Below are positions 43,032 to 49,951 of a stretch of 64,000 nucleotides of DNA, one piece after another. A model generated the notes under the pieces. That model was not told where the DNA came from and ran no database searches. It was given only the letters and a program-made list of their open reading frames with translations. Positions within the stretch are counted from its first letter, which is position 1; the number at the start of each line of letters is the position of its first letter. The stretch covers positions 1 through 64,000 of the forward strand of contig JACOTG010000253.1 of NCBI GenBank assembly GCA_016178505.1, in the 5' to 3' direction. The position numbers and the translations under genes were made by a program. Source of the stretch: Planctomycetota bacterium. Its GTDB lineage: Bacteria; Planctomycetota; JACOTG01.

Positions 43032-44747
43032 ATGCGCGCGCTCACGCAGATTGCCATCGTCACGGGAATCCTCGCCGGGGCGGGTTGCCAATCGACGGCA
43101 CCCTCGGCTTCGTCGCCATCGAAGGACGGCTCCATGAACACGACATGCCGGACGTTTCTCGACAAGCTCACCGAGAAGATCCGACCGGTCGAGAGGCAAT
43201 CGAACCTGGCGTGGTGGGAGGCCAACACGACCGGAGACGACGCCGCATTCGCGCGTCAAGTCGAGTTCGCCAACCAACTGGACGCGATCTACGCAGACCC
43301 GACGGCGTTTTCCGAGATCAAGAGGTTCCGCGACTCGAAGCAGGTGACCGATCCGACGCTCACGCGCGAGCTCGACGTCTTCTACTTCGCGTTCCTCGGC
43401 AAGCAAGTCGACCCGTCGCTTCTCGCGAAAATGAACGAGAGATCGACCGAGGTCGAGAAGAAGTTCAACGCGTACCGAGGCAACGTCGACGGAAAGGAGA
43501 TGTCGGACAACGAGATCCGCGAAGTCCTCAAGAGCTCGACCGACAATGACCTTCGCCGCAAGGCGTGGGAAGCATCGAAAGGCGTCGGGCCCGTGCTGCT
43601 CGCCGACCTCCGCGAGCTCGTGAAGCTACGCAACGAATCGGCGAGGAAGCTCGGCTTCGAGAACTTCTACGTGATGTCGCTCGCGCTGAACGAGCAGTCC
43701 GAGAAGCAGGTGCTCGACCTCTTCGACGATCTCGATCGCCTCACTCGCAAGCCGTTCCTCGACGCGAAGGCCGAAGTCGACCAGCGCCTCGCGAAGCGCT
43801 ACGGCGTCGACGTTGCCGACCTGCGGCCGTGGCACTACCAGGATCCGTTCTTCCAGGAGTCGCCGAAGGTCTACGACTGCGACCTCGATGCGATCGACGC
43901 GAAGGTCGACGTGCTCGCGACGTGCCGCGACTTCTACGCCGGCATCGGCCTTCCCATCGCCGACGTGATCCAGCGCAGCGACTTCTACGAGAAGCCGAAG
44001 AAGAACCCGCACGCGTTCTGCACGAACATCGATCGCGGCTCGGACGTGCGCGTCCTCGGCAACATCAAGCCGAACGACTACTGGCTCGAGACGATGCTCC
44101 ACGAGCTCGGCCATTCGGTCTACGAGAAGGGATTCGGTTCGAGTCTGCCGTTCGCGCTCCGCACGCCGTCGCACACGCTCACGACCGAAGGCATCGCGAT
44201 GATGTTCGGCCGCCTTTCGAAGAGCGCGCCGTGGATGCACGCGGCCATCGGCATGTCGGATGCGGACGCGCAGGCGATCGGGCCCGAAGCGTGGAAGATG
44301 CTGCGCTTCAACGAGCTCGTCTTCAGCCGGTGGTGCCAGGTGATGCTGCACTTCGAGCGCGAGCTCTATCGCAATCCCGACGGCGACCTCAACAAGCTCT
44401 GGTGGGATCTCGTCGAGAGCTATCAAGGCGTGAAACGTCCGGAAGGTCGGGATGCGCCCGACTTCGCCGCGAAGATCCACATCGTTTCGGCGCCGGTCTA
44501 CTACCACAACTACATGATGGGCGCTTTGTTCGCATCCCAGGTGCACCGCACGATCGCGCGCGACGTTCTGCATCAGGACGAGCGCGCGTGCGTTTACGTC
44601 GGCGACCCGCGCGTCGGCCGCTACCTCACCGATCGCGTCTTCGCACCGGGCAACCTCTACTCGTGGAACGAGCTGACGAAGTACGCGACGGGCCAGCCGC
44701 TGACTCCGGACGCGTTCGCCGCGCAATTCGTGCAGGCGAGCAACTAG
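43032..44747 (+). CDS. M2-family (peptidyl-dipeptidase A / ACE-like) metallopeptidase lipoprotein
   Basis: This 571-residue protein has GGAGG 4 nt before the ATG and a lipoprotein signal (TQIAIVTGILAGAGC). The zinc motif HELGH is at residues 357-361, with downstream TTEGIAMMFGRL as the likely third-ligand helix. Family signatures of M2 peptidases include NLAWWEANTTGDD near the N-terminus, GFENFYVMSLALNEQ, and the C-terminal YLTDRVFAPGNLYSWNELTKYATGQPL. It probably releases dipeptides from peptide C-termini in the periplasm. It stands alone and is divergent from the sigma/FecR cassette. The HELGH form is also seen in M3 enzymes, but the rest of the sequence fits M2. Confidence 0.9.
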   Translation: MRALTQIAIVTGILAGAGCQSTAPSASSPSKDGSMNTTCRTFLDKLTEKIRPVERQSNLAWWEANTTGDDAAFARQVEFANQLDAIYADPTAFSEIKRFRDSKQVTDPTLTRELDVFYFAFLGKQVDPSLLAKMNERSTEVEKKFNAYRGNVDGKEMSDNEIREVLKSSTDNDLRRKAWEASKGVGPVLLADLRELVKLRNESARKLGFENFYVMSLALNEQSEKQVLDLFDDLDRLTRKPFLDAKAEVDQRLAKRYGVDVADLRPWHYQDPFFQESPKVYDCDLDAIDAKVDVLATCRDFYAGIGLPIADVIQRSDFYEKPKKNPHAFCTNIDRGSDVRVLGNIKPNDYWLETMLHELGHSVYEKGFGSSLPFALRTPSHTLTTEGIAMMFGRLSKSAPWMHAAIGMSDADAQAIGPEAWKMLRFNELVFSRWCQVMLHFERELYRNPDGDLNKLWWDLVESYQGVKRPEGRDAPDFAAKIHIVSAPVYYHNYMMGALFASQVHRTIARDVLHQDERACVYVGDPRVGRYLTDRVFAPGNLYSWNELTKYATGQPLTPDAFAAQFVQASN

Positions 44748-44943
44748 AGCCGAAGGCGCTCGCGTCAGAGATCTCGGAGCCGATCGGCGAATCGGCGTCG
44801 ATCGGGTCTCGCGCCGAGTGTCGTCGACGCTTGCTCGCGACGCGTACGAAGGCCTCGCGCACGACCGCGTGCGAGAAACGCGGGCCCATGGAATCGCTCC
44901 ATGCCTGGGCATTTCCCAGAATCCGAACGACGTCGTGCGATCG

Positions 44944-46032
44944 TCAGCGCGAGTCGAACAGCGAGAGCTGGCCGCCCGTCGGACGGCGGAAGGCGGCGGT
45001 CGACAGCTCGGGCCCTCGATCCGCGAGCCCGGCCTTGCGACACGCGATCTCGAACAGCGACGCGATCTCGTCCGCGAAGACGCCTTCGCCCTTCATGCGC
45101 GATCCGAAGCGCGGGTCGTTGAGCTTGCCGCCGCGGAGCGAGCGGAGGCGGTTCAGCACCTTGGTGGCGCGCAGCGGAGAGTGCTGCGTCAGCCACTCTT
45201 CGAACAGCGGGCGGACCGCGTGCGGAAGCCGCAGCATCACGTAGCTCGCGGATTGCGCTCCCGCTCGCGCGCACGCTTCGAGGATCGCCGGGATCTCGTG
45301 GTCGGTGAGACCCGGGATCACGGGCGCGACGAGCACGGAAACGGGAACGCTCGCGCGCGACAACTCTTCGATCGCGGCGAGCCGCTGTTTCGGCCGTGAC
45401 GTGCGCGGCTCGAGCACGCCGACGAGGTCGTCGTCGAGAGTCGTCACGGAGACGTGAACGGCCGCGGCGCGATCTCGCGCGAGTGCGGCGAGGACGTCTC
45501 CGTCCCGCGTCACGAGCCGGTTCTTGGTGACGATCTCGACCGGGTTTCGAAACTCGGCGAATACCTCCAGGCAGCGTCGGGTGAGCCGGAGCCGTCGCTC
45601 GATCGGCTGGTAGGGATCGGTGACGCCCGAGAGAGCCACGGATCGCGGCGTCCATTTCGGCGACGACAGCTCCCGGCGTAGGAGGTCGGGCGCGTCCTCC
45701 TTCACGAAGATCTTCGTCTCGAAATCGAGCCCCGCGGACAGGCCGAAGTATTCGTGCGTTGGCCGCGCGTAGCAGTAGATGCAGCCGTGCTCGCAGCCGC
45801 GATACGGGTTGATGCTGACGTCGAACGGAACGTCCGGGCTGTCGTTCGTCGTCAGGACCGAGCGCGAGGCGTCGCGGAAGAACTGCGTCGTCGGAAGTAC
45901 CGGATCGTCGTCGACGAAGTCCAGGTCCGGAACGAACTCGATCTTCTCGAATCGATTCGGCGGGTTCGAGGCCGCGCCGCGGCCGTGGAAGCCGGAACCA
46001 CCCGTGCGGTCGATCCTGCCGTCCACGGCCAC
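44944..46032 (-). CDS. PA0069-family radical SAM protein
   Basis: This 362-residue protein carries a radical-SAM cluster motif in RGCEHGCIYCYARP (CxxxCxxC), preceded by DVSINPYRGCEHGC and followed by SGVTDPYQPIERRL, the combination typical of PA0069/SplB-like radical SAM proteins. It also has VTKNRLVTRD, VLVAPVIPGLTDHEIP and the C-terminal LSLFDS of this family. It binds a 4Fe-4S cluster and S-adenosylmethionine; the reaction is not established, although the group is related to spore photoproduct lyase. The start is a GTG at 46032, 7 bp after the transglutaminase gene stop, so the genes may be cotranscribed. It is cytoplasmic. Confidence 0.9.
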   Translation of the reverse strand: MAVDGRIDRTGGSGFHGRGAASNPPNRFEKIEFVPDLDFVDDDPVLPTTQFFRDASRSVLTTNDSPDVPFDVSINPYRGCEHGCIYCYARPTHEYFGLSAGLDFETKIFVKEDAPDLLRRELSSPKWTPRSVALSGVTDPYQPIERRLRLTRRCLEVFAEFRNPVEIVTKNRLVTRDGDVLAALARDRAAAVHVSVTTLDDDLVGVLEPRTSRPKQRLAAIEELSRASVPVSVLVAPVIPGLTDHEIPAILEACARAGAQSASYVMLRLPHAVRPLFEEWLTQHSPLRATKVLNRLRSLRGGKLNDPRFGSRMKGEGVFADEIASLFEIACRKAGLADRGPELSTAAFRRPTGGQLSLFDSR

Positions 46033-46039
46033 ACCGGCG

Positions 46040-48088
46040 TCAGTTCTTCGAAGCTTCGGTCGCGTCGAAATCGATGGACTTCAAGAACGCGTCGAAGACC
46101 GCCGTGTCTTCCGGCGTTGCGACCCCATCGGCGGCGAAAACGTAGAGCGACTCGCCATCGATGACATACACCGCTCGGCGCTTCTTTGCTTCGTCGGCGA
46201 ATCCTTTTCCTTTGCGCCCATCGATGACGACTTCGCCGATCGACGCCGCGCCCTTCGAGGTGAATCGCTCGTCCATCATGCTCGGCTTGAATTCGGCGGG
46301 CACGTACGCAGACGTCACTTGGATCGAGCAATCGGCTCCGCTCGGCGACTTGCCTTCGATCCGGAGAAGCTCATTCGAGATCTCGGCGGCGGCCTTTCGA
46401 GGCTGGAATGTGAAACCGTCCGGCTTCGTCAGCGCGAGGCTCCAGAGCCGGTTCGTGTATCGATTCCCGTCGATCTTCACCACGTCGTCGTCCGACGGTC
46501 GCAGGGTTCGGCCCTTGCTGGTGATCTCGACGACGTCGATGTCGATGTTGCCGATCCCGGCGAGCAAGTTGCCGAACTCCTTGGCGAAGCTTCCGTCCTT
46601 GAGCGACATTTTCGAGAACGCGAGGTGCAGCGGATCGACGAAGCCGTAGCCGTTCGTCGCGTCGAGCGCATACCACTCGCCGTCGATCCACACTTCGTCC
46701 CACGCGTGACCGCCCCAGACTCCGCCGACGTACTCCAAGCCCATCACGGGTCGCGCAGGGATGCCGGCCGCGCGGCAAAGCGCGGCGAGGAACACCGAGT
46801 GCTCGGTGCAGTCACCCGAGCGGTTCTTGCACACCTCCAGCGCCGAGGCGAACGCGACGTCCATGTTCTTGTTCGTCACGTTGTCGTCGACCCATCGCTC
46901 CAGCTTCTGAGACGCCTTCCACGCGTCGGTTTCGTCGCCGACGACGTCGTTCGCGACCTTCACGATGTCCGGCGCGTCCGACTGGATCATCGGGTTCGGA
47001 GCGAGGAAGTCCGCAAGCTCGGCCGAAGGATTGCGGAGTGGTCGCGTGCCGGTCTTGCCCGGCGGCGGCACCGTACGACGATTGCGGAGCAATATCGTTC
47101 CGCCGGCTTCTTTCGATTCGACCGCCTGCCGTGCATCCTCGAGGTTGGGGAGATTCACGTCCGCCGATTTCGGCCGAATGCGCAGCAAAGCCGACTCGGT
47201 CGTGCGCGGGTTCGGGATCAGCTCCTTCGACGTGACGAGGGTCTTCGCGAAGACGTCGGGCGACAGAGTTGCCGCTTCGGCGGAACCGCTGAGGGCTCGC
47301 TCGCGGTTGACGCTGAACGTCTCGATCTTGAGTCCCATCATCGGAACCGACGTCTTCATCGGATCGCCATTCTCGGCGACCCACTCGGAGGTCTTGAACA
47401 TCGGCATCACGTCGAGCGTCGTCTCGAGCTTCGTCAGCGTTTCCTTCTTGCCGTCGAGAAGTTCCGTTTCCTCGGGCCCGATGATCGTGACGTGAGCCGT
47501 CGCCGGACCATTCACTTCGGCCGCGAACGTCTTGGCATCGTAGGTCGTGCCCGGCTTCAGCCCCTTCTCGATCGCCAGGCGCTGGATCTTGTACGGTCCG
47601 AGCGCGTCCGGCGGACAGTTGAGAGTCGATTCGTGCTTCGATCCGAACGTGTCCGTCACGACCTGTGCCTTGCCGCCGCTGAACGTCACGTCGGTGATCG
47701 TTTCCTTCGCGGATTGTTTTGAAACCGTGTGGATGCGGACGAGCTCTCCGCTCTCGCGCTCGAGGGTGGTCGACGATTGCGCGACTTCGATTGCGGCGCC
47801 GAGGCGCTTCATCGAAACCTTGGTTTCGATTGCCGTTTCGAAGAGCGGCCCGGAGGCGTCGGACTTCTTGCGGATGGTGGTGTGCACGTAACCGACGTCG
47901 CTGCCCACCATGCGCATGAGATCCCATCGCTCTTCGATGAGTTCATCTACCGGCTTCGGCGCGGACGCCGTCGAAGCGAGCATTTCCGTTCGAGGTGCGT
48001 CGCCTCCGCGGCAGCCGAGTGACAGCACCAGCGGGATGGCGAGCAAAATGCAGAGCGACGTCCAGAGACGGCGTGAGGCTCGGGTCAT
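46040..48088 (-). CDS. Transglutaminase-like lipoprotein
   Basis: The track frame extends to 48706, but the ATG at 48088 has GGAGGA 8 nt upstream and begins a lipoprotein signal (LLAIPLVLSLGC), giving 682 residues. Residues ~30-400 are an N-terminal beta-rich region. A transglutaminase-like cysteine-protease core follows with the complete triad: Cys in NRSGDCTEHSVFL, His in GGHAWDEVW and Asp in YALDATNGYG. The C-terminal ~170 residues are of unknown fold. It may crosslink or cleave envelope proteins, or just bind. It is followed by the radical SAM gene. Envelope location is inferred from the lipobox. Confidence 0.9.
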   Translation of the reverse strand: MTRASRRLWTSLCILLAIPLVLSLGCRGGDAPRTEMLASTASAPKPVDELIEERWDLMRMVGSDVGYVHTTIRKKSDASGPLFETAIETKVSMKRLGAAIEVAQSSTTLERESGELVRIHTVSKQSAKETITDVTFSGGKAQVVTDTFGSKHESTLNCPPDALGPYKIQRLAIEKGLKPGTTYDAKTFAAEVNGPATAHVTIIGPEETELLDGKKETLTKLETTLDVMPMFKTSEWVAENGDPMKTSVPMMGLKIETFSVNRERALSGSAEAATLSPDVFAKTLVTSKELIPNPRTTESALLRIRPKSADVNLPNLEDARQAVESKEAGGTILLRNRRTVPPPGKTGTRPLRNPSAELADFLAPNPMIQSDAPDIVKVANDVVGDETDAWKASQKLERWVDDNVTNKNMDVAFASALEVCKNRSGDCTEHSVFLAALCRAAGIPARPVMGLEYVGGVWGGHAWDEVWIDGEWYALDATNGYGFVDPLHLAFSKMSLKDGSFAKEFGNLLAGIGNIDIDVVEITSKGRTLRPSDDDVVKIDGNRYTNRLWSLALTKPDGFTFQPRKAAAEISNELLRIEGKSPSGADCSIQVTSAYVPAEFKPSMMDERFTSKGAASIGEVVIDGRKGKGFADEAKKRRAVYVIDGESLYVFAADGVATPEDTAVFDAFLKSIDFDATEASKN

Positions 48089-48536
48089 GAACGGCTCCTC
48101 CAAATCGAAGGGGTCGGGTGCGAACTCGAGGCGCTTTCGTACACCGTTGCTCTCGCAGTGGGCAACGCGGGCCGGAACCATACGCGGGGCGCAGCATTCC
48201 GTTCCGGCCTCGACGGCGCGCGAAGGTACCATGACGCGCTTCCGGGCGCGATTCCCGACGGGAGGTGATATGTGATTGCAACGCATCGGTTCGGCGTTCG
48301 AAGTCGAGGCCGGTGGTGAGCCGCGCCTCGCGGTCCTCGACACCGGCTCTCCCATGGTCCTCCTTTCGAAGAGCTTTGTCACCGAACACACGCCTCCAGA
48401 CAAGCTCCGCACGATGGCACCGCCGATGCTCACGCTCGAGGGACTGAAGAACGGATGGGCCGTTGACTCGCCGACGCCGCCAGGCCTATCCTCTCGGGTG
48501 CCGGGTCCGGCGAAGACCCGGAAAGGGGAACGAACG
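48089..48536. other. Upstream region of the transglutaminase and small secreted genes
   Basis: This 450-bp divergent region includes an in-frame extension of the next gene starting from a TTG at 48276 whose conceptual protein contains LAVLDTGSPMVLLSKSFV, a pattern like retropepsin-type aspartyl proteases. There is no proper start with it (an ATG with a good GGGAGGTGA site at 48268 is immediately followed by TGA). I read it as a possible gene remnant, not as part of the next protein. Confidence 0.4.
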
Positions 48537-48791
48537 ATGAGACTGGTGCGCGTTTCCGCCTTCGCTGGAATGCTACTCGGCATCGGCTTGATGGGGCTCG
48601 CGGACGACGACGAAAAGGCTCCGACGCCTTGTCCGGAGCACCGCGACCTGGTGAAGGTGCTCGACGAACATCTCGTCGACGCCGAGAAGGCGCTCGCGTC
48701 GAACAAGCTCGAGGAAGCGGCGGCTCGTCAAAAGCAGATCCTCGACGATCTCGACAAGATCATGAACCTCCATGCCGGGCAGGGCGGCTGA
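48537..48791 (+). CDS. Small secreted helical protein, N-terminal part of an interrupted frame
   Basis: From the ATG at 48537 (AAGGGG 8 to 10 nt upstream) 84 residues are read before a TGA. There is a signal peptide (MRLVRVSAFAGMLLGIGLMG, cleavage near LADDD), then a helical segment (DLVKVLDEHLVDAEKALASN, LEEAAARQKQILDDLDKIMN) and a Gly-rich end. The same frame continues after two TGA codons into a further 140 codons of protein-like sequence, listed separately. As written, the short product would be exported and helical only. The track start at 48276 is not used because the ATG at 48537 has its own ribosome site and signal peptide. Confidence 0.8.
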   Translation: MRLVRVSAFAGMLLGIGLMGLADDDEKAPTPCPEHRDLVKVLDEHLVDAEKALASNKLEEAAARQKQILDDLDKIMNLHAGQGG

Positions 48792-49214
48792 CCCGGCGGC
48801 GGCGGCTGACCCTTCGGGGGAGGCGGCTCGGGCGGTTCGTCCGGGCAATCGACGGGCGGCGGCGGCAGCGACGACGCGAAGAAACGCGAGTCATCCGCAG
48901 AATCGAAACAACGCGAGGAGGCGGCGCGCGCGAGGCCAGATCACAAGTCGGGCGCGCCCAAGGATGGCAAGGAGTCGAACGACCCGAAGCGCGACTCCGG
49001 GAGATCTCGCCACCGTCCACCGGATGCAGCGAAGGCGGGCCGGTCCGACGCGAACTCGGCTGGTGTCTGGGGCAACCTGCCGGCGCAGGTCGTCCAACAG
49101 CTCGGCACGGTAGTGACGTCGCCATTTCTCGCGAAGTACCGCGATGCGCTCGAGTCGTACTTCAAACGCCTCGCGGATTCGGAGACGAGCACCGGGACGT
49201 CGAAACATCGCTGA
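48792..49214 (+). pseudogene. In-frame continuation of the 48537 gene beyond two TGA codons
   Basis: In the same frame as the 48537 gene, TGA at 48789-48791 and 48807-48809 are followed by PFGGGGSGGSSGQSTGGGGS, a charged linker, and a folded-looking end (GVWGNLPAQVVQQL, FLAKYRDALESYFKRLADSE) up to TGA at 49212-49214. WGNLP plus YRDALESYFKRL is an ending I associate with related planctomycete secreted proteins. No ATG, GTG or TTG near its start could initiate it separately. Both TGA lie in identical GGCGGCTGACCC units 18 bp apart and are followed by C, a leaky context. Either readthrough or recent inactivation fits. Confidence 0.75.
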
Positions 49215-49231
49215 TCGCGACCGCCGTCTTG

Positions 49232-49237
49232 TAGAAT
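49232..49237 (+). promoter_or_regulatory. -10 like TAGAAT ahead of the CBS gene
   Basis: TAGAAT preceded by CTTG lies 43 bases before the CBS gene start. No convincing -35 element is present at 16 to 18 bases, so it is only a candidate. Confidence 0.3.
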
Positions 49238-49279
49238 CCCGAAGCGCGTTCTCCTCTCCCCAACGAAAGGATGGATCTC

Positions 49280-49864
49280 ATGGAACCGCTCGCTCGGAAC
49301 ATCATGCGATCACGGGTGATCACCGTGACGCCGGAAACACCGCTGTCGGAGCTGGCGCGGACGTTCGTCGAGGACGGGATCAGTGGCGTTCCCGTGGTGC
49401 AGGTCGACGGCAAGCTCGTCGGTGTGGTGAGCCGCACCGACCTCCTCGAACGCCTCGTATCGGGGAGCGTCACGCCGGGGATGGGGCCGTATTTCACGGA
49501 GTTGTTCGCGGCGTCGGAATCCGAAACTCCCGATGAGCCGATGTCGGAGATGGAAGCAGAGTCGGAACGCGAACAGCTCGGCACCGTCGACGACATCATG
49601 GAGAGTGACGTCGTCACCGTCGCGCCGACGACTCCCGCATCCATCATCGCTGCAAAGATGGCGCGCGGACGCGTCCATCGCGTGGTCGTCGTCGATCGGC
49701 AAAGGGTCGTCGGGATCGTTACCTCTCTCGACATGATGGGCCATTGGCAGATGCCGGCGGCGCCGGTCGTCACGAAGAAGCCGAAGGCGGCGGTGGTGAC
49801 GGCACGGGCGCGACCAAAGCCCCGTGCGAAAAAGGCGCGGAAGGCGGCGGCTGGCCGGAGGTAG
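49280..49864 (+). CDS. Tandem CBS-domain protein with basic tail
   Basis: The ATG at 49280 is preferred over 49271 because AAAGG lies 9 nt before it; the product is 194 residues. Two CBS motifs are clear: residues ~5-60 (NIMRSRVITVTPETPLSELA ... GISGVPVVQVDGKLVGVVSRTDLL) and ~103-155 (DIMESDVVTVAPTTPASIIA ... VHRVVVVDRQRVVGIVTSLDMM). CBS pairs bind adenosine nucleotides such as AMP or ATP and sense energy state. The last ~35 residues are Lys/Arg/Ala-rich (KPKAAVVTARARPKPRAKKA), suggesting nucleic-acid contact. It is a stand-alone sensor, convergent with the peroxidase gene across a shared terminator. Confidence 0.92.
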   Translation: MEPLARNIMRSRVITVTPETPLSELARTFVEDGISGVPVVQVDGKLVGVVSRTDLLERLVSGSVTPGMGPYFTELFAASESETPDEPMSEMEAESEREQLGTVDDIMESDVVTVAPTTPASIIAAKMARGRVHRVVVVDRQRVVGIVTSLDMMGHWQMPAAPVVTKKPKAAVVTARARPKPRAKKARKAAAGRR

Positions 49865-49897
49865 TTTCAGGCATCGAACGGAAACGAGAACAACAGA

Positions 49898-49931
49898 AAG
49901 CGGGTCGGGACCGGAAGGCCCCGACCCGCTT
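49898..49931. terminator. Shared terminator between the CBS and peroxidase genes
   Basis: A perfect 12-bp stem (AAGCGGGTCGGG / CCCGACCCGCTT) with a 10-nt loop lies between the two convergent genes. On the minus strand it is followed by TTCTGTTGTTCTC, so it mainly ends the peroxidase transcript; on the plus strand only CATTT follows. Confidence 0.85.
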
Positions 49932-49951
49932 CATTTACGTAGTCGGACGGA

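Noticed and set aside
44883-44915. Imperfect hairpin between the M2 peptidase and radical SAM genes
   Set aside because: CATGGA / TCCATG stem with a bulged extension but no T-tract on either strand; too weak to call a terminator.
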